The notes under the pieces were generated by a model that was given only the letters and a program-made list of their open reading frames with translations, did no database searches and had not been told where the DNA came from. Both the position numbers and the translations under genes were made by a program. DNA of 64,000 nt, from the NCBI GenBank assembly GCA_949752735.1, contig OX457036.1, forward strand, positions 86,559,987-86,623,986, given 5' to 3'. Shown here piece by piece: positions 1 through 10,690 of the stretch (its first letter is position 1; every line of letters starts with the position of its first letter). The stretch is from Lumbricus terrestris. Taxonomy: Eukaryota > Annelida > Clitellata > Crassiclitellata > Lumbricidae.

Positions 1-1492
1 TGATAAAAGTTGGATCAGGTTGGTAAAATAGACAATAATCAGACATGTTGAACATTCTGCGTCAAGCAGACAATTAGAGAAAATAAAACTAGCAGTCCGT
101 TCTGGTGAATACTTTTTTAAAGCTGAATTTCAAAATTATTCGTTATGCAATTTCATAAAATGAACTTTTAGCGAGTCATAGTAATAATAGTAATAATAAC
201 AGGCTAATATTACTATTACCATCATCATAAATAATAATATTTTTATTATCAGTGATAATAGGCCTACAATTATTTATTTTATTAATAATATTATTACTAT
301 TCACAATAAAAGGCCTAATGATAACAGTATGAATAATAGTGCTAATAATTAATAATAATAAAAGACCAAAATAATTAAAAAAAAGACTAGCCTATTTTGC
401 CAGGGCCGTAGCACAGCCGAGGGTCAGAGGCCGAAGGAAAGGGTGCTGTATACGAGTTGACCAAGCTAATGGCCAGAGGCGTAGCGACCGCCCTCCGTAC
501 CCTCCGACCGAAGGGGGCCCCCGAAAGAAAGGGGGCCCCTATAGTTGCCAAAAAATTGATGGTATAACTAGGTGATTGACATTTATTGAAACCATTGCAC
601 AATTCATGTGGATTTTACTGACAAAACCGTGAAGTAAATACGGAATACATGTACGCTGCAGGTCTATAATCTATACATATAATATGAGCCCTGTAATATT
701 GCATAAAATAAATACCGCGTTCCAGGGTCTGCGTTGTAAGCTAGAGGCCCCACACCTTGGACATATGTTCGGAGGGGGCCACGTTCTTTGTTGCTACGGC
801 CCTGCTAATGGCAATCGAATATGATTCCAGAAATGGCGCATTCCTCACATGGTTGTGAAGATTGTTCCATGCAGACATTGCAGAGGATGCTGAGAGAGGC
901 AAAGAACAGTCGAAAACCTAATAGAAAACCGCGGGACTTCTAGCTGGTTTTTCCATGATGATCAAAGCGACTTCTGAGCCGGTGGTCTGATGTCCGAATG
1001 CCAAAATCTATAATGTAGTCCGCCATTAGGTTAAATTATTCTTGTGCAGACCTGAAGATGTAAGTTTGCGGCACTAACAATATAGGTGCCTGTTCTCTGG
1101 GTCACTCTCTGAGACTGACAAATTCTATGAGCACTTGAGAACTGTTCTGTTTGGCAGTGCTGGAATCGAAAACGCCTCTGAGAAGTCTCCTTGAAGGGGT
1201 GCTCTTTAAATAATTAATTGAATGATCGACTGAATCAAAGAAAATGGTTCAAAAAGGATGGAGTCAAACACTGATAGTAGGTCTTATTCCCGATCTGTAG
1301 GCCTACCGAATAGAGTCTTCCTACCAGTTTCGACCTATTTTGTTGTGTTTCAAACATTGTAAACTGTATCTATAACGGGCTAAATCATGAGTCCACATTA
1401 TATAGGTCACAAGTTATTCATCTTTATTTCTTCATAATGCATCTTGTCTATCACCATATTCCAATGTGTAGTTAGTTTTCCAGGTAAACAAT
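1..1492. other. AT-rich stretch, no gene recognised
   Basis: The first 390 bases are dominated by AAT/ATT runs. A possible inverted-repeat element occupies 401-804. No exon with a phase-1 donor that could be the leader of the downstream Ig receptor was recognised here, so that leader exon is probably left of the window. Confidence 0.5.
401..804. mobile_element. Possible TIR element (CAGGGCCGTAGCA ends)
   Basis: A 13-base inverted repeat, CAGGGCCGTAGCA at the left and TGCTACGGCCCTG at the right, bounds 404 bp. It resembles the ends of hAT-type non-autonomous elements elsewhere in the window. No matching target-site duplication was found, so one edge may be damaged. The interior holds GC-rich GGGGGCCCC tracts. 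Confidence 0.45.
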
Positions 1493-1784
1493 CATAGGCG
1501 TAGGAGCCGGGGGTCCAGGGGGAGCAAATGCCCCCCAAATTTCGGGCAAATGTGTTTTTCGGGCAAAACAGGCACGGGCGGAAAAAATTTCGGAAAAATA
1601 TTTCATGCAAACAGTTACGGGACGATTTTTTCAGGCGCACAGGGGTAAAACGGCTATATTTTCTGAAGATTTATAGGAAATGACTAAACAAGGTCATAAA
1701 AAAATTTCGATGTAAAGTATACTTTTTTGTGCAAAAGTGAAAATCTTTGCCCCCCCCAATTCCGAAATGTCCCCTACGTCTATG
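1493..1784. mobile_element. hAT-type MITE, CATAGGCGTAGG family
   Basis: Left end CATAGGCGTAGGAG and right end CTACGTCTATG are inverted repeats. The flanks taaacaat and taaataat differ by one base and look like an 8-bp target-site duplication. The interior (GGGCAAATG..., GGGCAAAACAGGCA) matches the element at 14639-15005, so both are one family. Confidence 0.7.
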
Positions 1785-1861
1785 TAAATAATAATATTAT
1801 CTTATTTAGCATAATTCGTATTACCGCAGGTCTCTCATAGGCCTACCGTATTCCTTTTCAG

Positions 1862-2209
1862 TTATACCCATCCTTTATGCTTATCCACTTAATAAAGCTG
1901 TTCTTGCTGGAGAGAGAATGGAGTTGCGGTGTGAAACGAACTACAACGAAACGGTTAATCGATGGGCTGCAGCTCAGACAGGACGAAAGTTTGAAGTCGT
2001 TTTTAAAGCGAAGCAACAAACAGACAACTCAGAGAAACAACGAGATGTACCCGTAACCAATTCCAACTTTTCATATTTTGGTGTTCATTTCCGTCAAAAT
2101 GGCGACTGCATTCTTTATTCGAATAGAACCGAACTAAAGGATGCTGGTATCTATACGTGCTTCAAAAATAAAGACGCAATTCAAAGAAGCGCTCAACTTA
2201 CAGTCTTGG
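1862..2209 (+). CDS. Ig-domain receptor, Ig-like exon 1
   Basis: This is the first recognised exon of a plus-strand cell-surface receptor gene made of 1862-2209, 3612-4103, 5306-5401 and 8421-8980. It starts after the acceptor ttccttttcAG and ends at donor GTGAGT. It is 348 bp and phase 1 at both ends, the usual arrangement for Ig-superfamily exons. The translation has the Ig pattern: Cys in ELRCET, Trp in NRWAAA, and DAGIYTC near the end. Several N-x-S/T sites (NETV, NFSY, NRTE) suggest an extracellular glycoprotein. The signal-peptide exon was not found, so the gene is 5'-partial here. The ligand is unknown. The four exons give about 498 residues. Confidence 0.8.
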
Positions 2210-3611
2210 GTGAGTAGGCTACGGTATTGCCTAGATCGAAGCGGTGTAGACCTATATGGGCAAATATATTAGGCTATAATTATATATAAGCTTAGAATAG
2301 ATATGTATAGGCCCTACTACCTATATGAAAAGCAGTTCTTTACCAGATGTGCATGCAGTTCTAAATAGATTTGTAGCGCTGTAGAGACACGTCTGTGCCG
2401 CTAAAATAGTGAAAACGCCATTTTCTTCTAATTGGGAGTAATTTACCATGGAGGATTGGAAGGTAAAAAGGTTGTGCAGTTCTAACAATTCCTGTAAAGA
2501 GCCCGGATGACAGAGCCGAATTGATACATGTTCGACATGTTCGGCCGATCAGGGACCCCACACTTTAGGGGCCGCACACATTTTTCATCATTGTTAATCA
2601 TAATGGCAAAACTGAGTTTAAAATCTCTGAACAAGTTGTCAAATAATTTGAAAACTAGTGATTTTAGCATATGCAATTTTGCAAATGTGTTTGGGGCCCT
2701 TATTGCAGCTTCCATTACCAGCCAGAAATGCAAGTAAGAGTCATAAGTCTTAAGAGCTTATTTAAACACTTATTACCTCACCTGATCGGAACTCAACGCA
2801 TTATGAAATGGCGTCGCTATGATTATTGCGTACGGTAAACTTTAGACTGTGAACACACTCTGTTGTTACGAAGTCAATCAAACTATTGCATAAATTTATA
2901 TAGGGCCCTTGAGATTTTTACTCAAAGACTCTCCCAACCCATGCGGCCTGGTCAAAATGAAAAGTCTTAAGAAGACGAAAGAAAGAGCCAGCAGAGTCGC
3001 CGGAAACGAGAGGACAGCCACAGGAAGGTTATTCCAATAGCTGGACCACTACCGAGAAAGCTCTTCGTTGCATGGTCACAGAACTTGAAAAAATACACGA
3101 AAATCTCCACGGGTAGCTGAGCGCAATGAACGGCGGCCCAGAGAGACAGAAACCGTGTTGAAAGGCTCATGTATACGCAGGATTTAGCTTCGGCCAGAGT
3201 CTACTGCTGGGGCAACCATGAAAATATTATAATGTTAGTTTGTAAACAGTGGCGGAACTACAGCAGGGCAAATCGGGGCAAACACCCAGGTAAAAACCCT
3301 TTGCCCTGTATGGTCGCTCTGCCGCAAGGCTGCCAGAAATTTTCCGAAACGATGGACCTCCATGATGTGATTGTGCTGCGTCGAATCGCAACATAACTAT
3401 GAGCCAGCGAGTCTTTTACAGGCAAAGGTACTGGTCAATATATCACTTGAGCACTTGCGCTTCGCCATGCAGCGCTGGTCCGACCCCAGCCGACCACAGA
3501 AACTCAATTTAGGAACCATATTTCTTTATGGAATTACATGTGGTTGGAAGCCCATAATTGGTCCCATCAAATGCCAATGGAAATGTTTGTAGAACTCATT
3601 TCTTGCTTTAG
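2210..3611 (+). other. Intron between the two Ig exons
   Basis: The intron runs from donor GTGAGT to acceptor cttgctttAG. It holds no convincing coding sequence. A CAGTGGCGGAACTAC segment near 3249 resembles one end of a MITE but no partner end was found. Confidence 0.6.
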
Positions 3612-4103
3612 AATCAAATCCTGTTTGCGAGAGTAACATCTCTGCTGTTAACAACAACGACTTCTCAAAGTCTTCCGACGTTATTATTTGGATGCAGTGC
3701 AGTATAAGTTTTTCGACGGTGAACAATTATCCAAGCATGGAGTGGATACAACACCATAAATACACCGAGTCGATTAGGAATGACAGTGTTACGATTACTA
3801 CGACCAATTCCGTAACTTCTGCTTTGACTGTTTCAATCAATTCAACAGAAAACGGAAGTTATTTTTCTTGTAAAACATTCTTCAAGTCGTTAAACGGTTC
3901 CATCAAAACGACTGCTTCTAATGTCCCTGACTTCAGGTTTATCTGGAATTCACCAAAAGTCATTTTCCAAGAAAGTACGCTTTTCACAGACAAATATCCC
4001 GATGACAAAGACATCTTGATGTCATCAGAAGGTTTAATGACTACAAGTGTCACAACGGCGTTGTCTGGCGGCAATAATGCAGACTCTTTAAGTAACTACT
4101 GGT
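3612..4103 (+). CDS. Ig-domain receptor, Ig-like exon 2 plus stalk
   Basis: The exon starts after tcttgctttAG and ends before GTAAGT. It is 492 bp, phase 1 to phase 1, and joins the first exon in frame. It encodes a second Ig-like domain: Cys in WMQCSIS, Trp in MEWIQ, and NGSYFSC in place of the usual DxGxYxC. About 60 residues of membrane-proximal stalk follow and end at SNYW. There are several N-glycosylation motifs (NISA, NDSV, NSTE, NGSY, NGSI). Family and phase are clear; the specific receptor class is not. Confidence 0.8.
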
Positions 4104-4251
4104 GTAAGTACGATTTAAATTACTATTTGAAGAAAACGCACCTCAACTGAATTCACTGTTTAGGATCCAATTACGTAGCCAAAGTGCTGTTATCATCAAG
4201 CAACATGCACCTATTTTAAATCTTATGTGTTTCCAGTCTCCAGACAGTAAA

Positions 4252-4330
4252 AAATAATGAAAACTTCGAGTGAATACATGTGATATAATAATATTATATA
4301 ACATGTATTCACTCGAAGTTTTCATTATTT
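4252..4330. repeat. Perfect 30-bp inverted repeat (hairpin)
   Basis: Arms 4252-4281 and 4301-4330 are exact reverse complements, separated by 19 AT-rich bases that are themselves nearly palindromic. The hairpin lies in the intron before the transmembrane exon. Confidence 0.9.
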
Positions 4331-4589
4331 AGGCAATAATGTTTATTATTTAGGCATTAATGCCTAAATCTAAGGCGAATTTATACGGTTTAAGCAATTT
4401 CGTCATTGTGCCTACCTCTTTAGATCATTTAGAAAAAAGGTAATTGACAAAAAAGTCCAGAATCTTACTTATCTGCTGTAGTCATTCATCAATGTCAATC
4501 AATTAACGTAAGGTGGGAAAATTGGAATCGAGAGGAAACATCAAAGTTGGGGAGGATGTGATGCAAGAAGTAGAAAACTTGTGCTTATT

Positions 4590-5182
4590 TTTTTAGGAAG
4601 TGTAATTGCAAGCAATGGCGGCTGTGACAAGTTGATAAGAATCAGGATAGACAAGGCCAATGACACGTTTGGAAGATTGAACAAATGAACAGCATATGAA
4701 AGAATAAAGGATTAGGCCTAGCAACAAAGACAAGATTAGGCCTATACAAAGCCTTGGTTCTGCCAACATTGCCCTACGGATCGGAAACATGGCCTATGAC
4801 TAAAGCTAATATGAAGAAGTTAGAGGCGGCGCATAATAAATGGCACTAGGGGTCACTTGGAGAGATAAGAAAAAAAATTAAGATATAAAAAAGAGAACGT
4901 CTCTGGAGAAAATGAAGGATATGTTGAGGAGATTGCGTCTGCGCTGGCTGGGTCATATACACAGATCGAACAACGAAAGAATTCCAAAACAGATTCTGGA
5001 CTGGATTCCGATGGGATGGAAGAGAAAAGGCGGGAGGCCGAGAAAGACTTGGCGAGACACGGTCGCACAGGATCTGGACGACTGCGGAATTACGTGGGAG
5101 GTGGCTGAGAGGATTGCGGAGGACAGAGTGATGTGGAGAAGCTGTGCCGCCCGATGCGCTGCCAGCGCGTGGAAGGACTAAG
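4590..5182 (+). mobile_element. RTE-type LINE fragment, C-terminal end of ORF2
   Basis: The conceptual translation shows the end of an RTE-clade non-LTR retrotransposon protein. LPYGSETWPMTK lies near 4770, then RRLRLRWLGHIHRSNNERIP and GWKRKGGRPRKTWRDTV near 4920-5060, before a stop at 5179-5181. Frameshifts and stops near 4845-4890 mark it as dead. It lies in an intron of the Ig receptor gene. Confidence 0.8.
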
Positions 5183-5305
5183 GTCTAACTCTAAGGTAAG
5201 GATCAGAAAACTAAAATGCGGACACGTGCGTCTGATAAGTAAAATGTTTTAATGCAAATTTAAACTTATATATTATATAACAACTGTATGAATGTTTAGT
5301 TTTAG

Positions 5306-5401
5306 TGTCATTGTTCTTGGTGGCTGTTACTTCGATATTCTTTGTCCTACTGGCAGTTGTGGTACTCAACTTCTACATATGTCGAAAACGAACTACTACA
5401 G
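5306..5401 (+). CDS. Ig-domain receptor, transmembrane exon
   Basis: This 96-bp exon is phase 1 at both ends, with acceptor tttAG at 5304-5305 and donor GTATCG at 5402. It encodes about 23 hydrophobic residues (LFLVAVTSIFFVLLAVVVL) followed by the stop-transfer cluster CRKR. That fixes the orientation: Ig exons outside, tyrosine-rich exon inside. The joins to exons 3612-4103 and 8421-8980 keep the frame. Confidence 0.8.
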
Positions 5402-5616
5402 GTATCGATGTAGCCTACTTTTAAGCAATCGTCCATAAACAACCTAATGTTACAAAGTGAAGAATAAATATAAGAATTACACTGTCTTACTCTATCAATA
5501 TAACGCGTTGCCTTTATCGTTTGCACACACCAGTGCGTAAGTTCCGCCAAGTTTCGTGTTTGCTTTGATTTTGTTGCTTAACTGTATTGTTAGGCTAATA
5601 CACTTAGGCCTACGTC

Positions 5617-5887
5617 TACATAGGTCCTCTGATCGGCTTGACCTCTTTGTTCTCCGCGCCAGGGCCGCCAGGGCTCAATCCAGATCATTTGCCTGCATTT
5701 ACCCCTCCCTATGGAATGGGCTTCCCCATGAGCCATCGTCACTGGTAGTTTTTAGTGTCTTTCTCTCGTCTCAAAACCTGCCTCTTCTCTCGAGGTTGTA
5801 CGCACTGGGAGCGCTTCCGAAAGGCTCTTACTGCGAAAAGCGCTTTAAAAATGGTCAGATAAAATGCAATAAGACAATACAATAAAA
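5617..5887 (+). mobile_element. LINE 3' fragment (same family as 29430-30085)
   Basis: The translation RSSDRLDLFVLRARAARAQS...SFACIYPSLWNGLP matches the C-terminal end of the LINE at 29430-30085. The 3' tail AAGCGCTTTAAAAATGGTCAGATA followed by an A-rich run is shared. It is a 5'-truncated dead copy in the last intron of the Ig receptor. Confidence 0.75.
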
Positions 5888-8420
5888 ATTTGATTGTGAA
5901 GAAAGCATTATTACTTTAGCATGGCGTCATGCGTTTCAAAGATACAAAGAAAACATATAGACCCATTTCTCTTTCTTAGCAAAAGCTTTTTCGGGCAATG
6001 GTTCTAATGGATTTTTATTCTAATACACAAGGAATATGATATGAAAAACTGTGTCGGTCTACAATAGTGCGATGGACAAATATTGCGAGCGACGAGGACT
6101 GTGATAATTATGGCAGAAGCGTAATGTGATTGTGAAGAGTTGTGAGAGGCACGAAGTGTTATAGGCAAATATTGTGACAGATCTGTGATGCTTCAACTTG
6201 CGAGTAATTTTCATAAATAATCAAGTAATGTGTGTACTTAAAGCTACCAAATTAAGGTCGATCGGTCTGCAGCTCGGCAAAAATAGTGAAAGAAGCATAT
6301 TTGGTAAGACAGAAAGTAAAACAAAAATTGCAAACCTTCGGCTGCATGGTGTTTACGTTATCGTAACACACAGAACCTTTAATGTTATTAGTCTGCCAGT
6401 TTTCGCTTAAGCCAGGCTTTTATGATGCCTTAGGCCTATTTGTCTTGCTCATTTAAGAAAGAAAAAAATTCACATTGAAGTGTCTATATCAAACTGCATA
6501 GGCCTATGCATCTTGAAATATATAGTAGGCCTACCATCGGATATAAAAGTGAGAGCAACAGACATTAGCCTACCGTAGCAGACCTATATAGAGGCAACTA
6601 GACAGGATTTTAAAAAGGGAGAAGAATGAGAACTATTATAAAAAATGGACGAATGCTTGTCATAAGGACGAGCTTCTTATGCAGGTTACCATGCACACGT
6701 GATTTGTTTTTAGTATAGGTCCATCATTCTGGAGTAATTCTTCTGTTGCCTTTTAAGCTTGATCTGTCTCCTTATCTAAACGTGAAATCCATAGACCTAT
6801 AGTCCACGCACTTGTCTGTTCCAGAATTGATGACTAGGCTACAATTCCAATCCTATTCCATGGTCTTCCTTTATAAGGCCCGTCTATCTCAATCTGTTCT
6901 TAATGTTGCTGCTCGATCAGGATTGAAAGTGGTTTGAAAAACTAGCCAGGTCTGAGATATTCGTCTAGAATATGAAGGTAGATTAACATAAATTAATTAG
7001 GCCTATATAATCTCGTAGCATGCAAGTATAGCGAAGAAAAAACATAAATCACACTATTTGACTAAATGTTTGTATCGAGTTTATCTAATGATAGCCGAAA
7101 ATGTGATGAATGCATAGGCCTAAATGTTAAACAAGAGACCCGACTAAGACCCGGCAAAGGCAGTTGGCGAAAATGAATGCCATGTCGCAGATCTGGATAG
7201 ATCCGGTGACACGAAGCGGAGTATCCCCCCTGAAAGCTATCCGGGGGGGAGGGTGAACTAATCTATCCCCCCGGATGGAATTAACCGGTCTAACCGGCGG
7301 GATAAACCATTCTATCCTCTTTTTTGAAAAATGCGCATAATAAAAAAATTCTGCTGTAATCAAAATTTTAAGTGACTCGAATTGTTTTATGTGTCCTAAG
7401 CATAAAGGCAACTCGAATTTATTTAGTGACTCTGAGTGTTCTTAAGTGTTTTAAATGTGTTAAGTGCTCTAAAAGCAGGGCAAAACAAATTATCTAGTAG
7501 GAATAAACATACCTTTTGGTGTCATTGTTCAAAACAAAGCAGATGAAATTTAATTTGCCAAAAAATACACGCGTAAGCGGTTTTTCGACTTTCTTTAATT
7601 GGGGGATACAATAAATACCGGGGATACTCTATTTCGTGACACCGGCTTACTTTAAGCCATGTGCTCGATTGATTGCTAACCTTCCTAACTGCTCTAATAC
7701 GGTATATCAGATTCTAATAGTTATCTGCGTCATCGTTTATGGTCATTCAACTACACTTACTTCCACTTTCTGCCCGCATCCAACCTAAAGTCATTGCTCT
7801 GGTCCTGAGCCTTGCGTGGAAATAATTATTTCAGGGATTCGTTCTCCTTTGTCTGCATCTTCTCATCGATGCCGTTTTCTGGACTGGTCTGACTTGTTTT
7901 CCAACGAGCTTGGTGGGTTACACTAGACCCACTGTTCATGCTCGGTCCCTCACTGTCAATGGACACTCCTGACCATTTTGCGATGATCAGGATCAATGCC
8001 CACTGATCAGCAGTTTTACTACCTGTGTTGGCCATCAGAATATCCTAAGATTTATTTGATCTCTTACACATTTCTATAGGTCCATGCCTGTGACTTGCTT
8101 CAATTGTGATTTCGTTTCGTAATTTCCAGTTTCTAGACATTTGAAGAATGTCAGATTCGTATAAACTGTTACAAATGACCGATTTATACTTTGTGTCTTT
8201 TGAATAGTGACTAGCTATATTTCAGTGTCAATCGCCTGAATCAGTCTATGGATGAAAGTTTGGTGTGCTCCGAAACAACTCAAATAATAATGACCTATAA
8301 CTAATTAATTCGCTTCCGTATATCCGACCACTGTAGATACCATTTCTAATAAATAATCATCAAACTGATTGCAGTCTCAATGCAAGCATCTGAACTGGTA
8401 ATTTGGTCACTGCTTTTCAG
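5888..8420. other. Rest of last intron of the Ig receptor
   Basis: Mostly AT-rich sequence with many TAGGCCTA motifs. A GC-richer patch at 7140-7300 repeats GGGGGATA/TATCCCCCC stretches (a likely MITE remnant). The only possible coding stretch is the weak antisense candidate at 7826-8044. Confidence 0.5.
7826..8044 (-). CDS. Weak candidate antisense terminal exon
   Basis: On the minus strand, an acceptor aaatcttAG is followed by 72 open codons to a TAA. The incoming phase 0 would match the phase-0 donor at 12457 of the EGF-receptor-like gene. The translation (MANTGSKTADQWALILII near the start) resembles no family I know, and the exon would lie inside an intron of the plus-strand Ig receptor. 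A one-in-three phase match is weak, so it may be chance. Confidence 0.15.
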   Translation of the reverse strand, partial: DILMANTGSKTADQWALILIIAKWSGVSIDSEGPSMNSGSSVTHQARWKTSQTSPENGIDEKMQTKENESLK

Positions 8421-8980
8421 ATGGATTAGCTCCTGTTCATGCGTTGAGTTTTGCCTCGTTGAATCATCCGATATCAGACGAATACGAGATAATTCCATAC
8501 GCATATACGGATGGCTATGACAAGATAGAAGAGGCAGAGGACATCATCGAAACTGATCTGGATATCACTATGTCGCCGTTACCAAGGCGAGAAGGCCCTC
8601 TTCCAACACCTGGCTATGACCGTCTCTTATCACAAACAAGCATACCTACCATCTATAGCCCAATTGACAACTACGAACAGCCAATCGACAGTGAAGACAT
8701 CGAGATAAGGCCAGATCATACATCAGAACTTGAGCAGTGTTCAGGCATAGATAAGACAGTACCACATGGCGTCAACGTCAATGCGAAACACTCAGCTTAC
8801 ATTCAGCTAATCAGTGATACAGATAAAGAAGATACTTATCCAACATGTTCAACTGTCTCAATGACAAGAAATGATATCTATCCGTCAAGCATAAGTTCAA
8901 GTGATTCTATAAGCGAAATTCCTTCGTCTTACCTAAAAATAAAAGACGATTCATGTGAAGAAATTCCTTCCCTCAGCTAA
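8421..8980 (+). CDS. Ig-domain receptor, cytoplasmic tail exon with ITIM-like motifs
   Basis: The exon opens after ctgcttttcAG in phase 1, joining the transmembrane exon in frame, and ends at TAA 8978-8980. It encodes about 186 acidic cytoplasmic residues rich in tyrosines. Two motifs fit the ITIM consensus (S/I/V/L-x-Y-x-x-I/L/V): SAYIQL and SSYLKI. Other YxxI/L/P sites are DGYDKI, PGYDRL, IYSPI and NYEQP. A proline-rich stretch, PLPRREGPLPTP, could bind SH3 domains. Known ITIM receptors recruit SH2-domain phosphatases when phosphorylated; an inhibitory or mixed signalling role is inferred. No ITAM spacing (YxxL-x6-8-YxxL) is seen. A degraded inverted copy lies at 10405-10690. Confidence 0.8.
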
Positions 8981-10404
8981 AAGATCAGTGAGGACAACCT
9001 GAAGACGATGCCCTGGAAAATACCAAAGAAGACAAGTCGTCTGAAGAAATTTGTCATGCTATCATCAATTAGCAGATGAACTTACTAAGACGATCATCGT
9101 ATCGTATATAAATGGACATTTATAATTATAAAGCGCCTCTTTTAGTTTGAGCTACTCAGAGTCGCTCTCAGTGAACTCTGACCTGATTAAGGCTAAGTGT
9201 GAGGAGATGTGTGAACCTGGTCGACAGCCATTCTGAATCACATCCATGCTAGGCCTACTTGGTATAGGCTACTGCCTGACTCGTCCTGTTGTAGGCACTA
9301 GTCCAGATCTATAATAGATTTAGCCTACGGCTACTTGTAAATACGATTAAATGATTATAATCGATGTTTTGACGATTTTAACGGATTGAAATGAGCCGGA
9401 TTTCTTCGTCGTCGCTTTAAGATATCGAAATTGTGTAGATATAGAGTCAATATTGCGATGATAATTATGCTTATTTGAAAACGAAAGCAGTCTGGAACAG
9501 CTAGGCCTATGGATTTATTAAAGCCGTCATTTTGCTCTGAAACTTACCGTGAATGTTATTCCGATACTGCATGGACAGTTGTCGTGTTAAGGTGAAACAA
9601 CAACCAAGACAACTCAATTCAGTTCATCTTTGTTTAGTCAAAATTTCAGGCTGGCAGAACGCAATCTGTTAGGTAGGCCTACATTTTAATAAATTTACAA
9701 TGGGTTTGTATGCATGTTCAGATCATACATGTATGAAACGCATAATGCAATTCGTGAATCTCCAACGTAATGATTATAGGGTTCAATGTTCATAAATGCG
9801 CGTTGAGAGTGCTCACTGGACAAAATCGATAACCGAATAAATCAGCGAATACGCTAGGCCTATGGCAAACAAATTGGAGCTAGCCGAGAGGCACAGCTCG
9901 AGATCGATAATGCATGTCGAGCTGTGGCCTGCGTAGGCCAATGCGTTGTTCAGTGGCGTAGCTAGCTTTTCGTGAGCCCGTGTGCAGAGGTCGCGCTTGG
10001 GCCCTGTTTGGTCTTGTAAAAGCCGATGTCTTTAATTGAGTTCTTGTGATCAAGATAAAAAAAAACAACCACTGGCATTTGCTATTAGGCCTAACACAAG
10101 TAATAATCCTGCAACTCAGAGAATAAACACGAATGCTGCATGAGTGAGACAGATAAAGTTAAATGTTATAACTGCAGTGATTTTTCAGTCGATTTTAAAA
10201 TATGCCAGGTTGCAGACTTATACACTTATTGTTAGAAGGCTCACTAAAAACAATGTCATGGCATCATAGAGTTTTTATATAGGCCCTACTTTTGTTCAGC
10301 TAAAGAGTCAAACATCTATCAATTCGTTTGAGATGTATGAGCGAGAATGAGGAAGAAGGAAGAAGTTAATAATAATTATTATACACGTGGAAAGACAGTT
10401 TAAA
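8981..10404. other. Region between the Ig receptor and its inverted tail copy
   Basis: No coding sequence was recognised. A SINE 3'-end-like stretch (AAAGCGCC...GCTACTCAGAG) lies at about 9135-9185. A MITE-like end, CAGTGGCGTAGCTAGC, lies at about 9952. The 3' UTR and polyadenylation site of the Ig receptor should be in the first few hundred bases but no clear signal was chosen. Confidence 0.5.
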
Positions 10405-10690
10405 GTAACGGAGAAGTATTTTCTCCAGCTTCATCACTGATCAGCTGAACGATGTTTCGCGTTGACGTTGACGCTGTGTTCAGCTGGAAATGTCTGATCC
10501 ATGTCCGAATACTGTTCAGATTCTGGTATATGACTTCTCTCCATGTCTCAACTGTCCAGTGGCTGTTCGTGGTGGTCAATAGTCGGTGGGTGTGCCTGTT
10601 CGTGGTAATTGGCGGACATCGCCAGGTGTTGGAAGAGAGTCTTCTAGCCTTGGAAATTGCATCAGTTACGATTTTCTATATATAAGCGTA
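10405..10690 (-). pseudogene. Inverted, decayed copy of the Ig-receptor tail exon
   Basis: Read on the minus strand, this aligns base by base with 8570-8850 of the tail exon. Shared landmarks include TCTTCCAACACCTGGC, CGAACAGCCA, GCGTCAACGTCAA, GCGAAACA and CAGCTGATCAGTGAT. Small deletions shift the frame, and several stops interrupt any reading. Short in-frame islands such as HSVNVNAKH still match the intact VNVNAKH. No transmembrane or Ig exon of this copy was found nearby. It shows an inverted duplication of at least part of a receptor gene. Confidence 0.75.
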
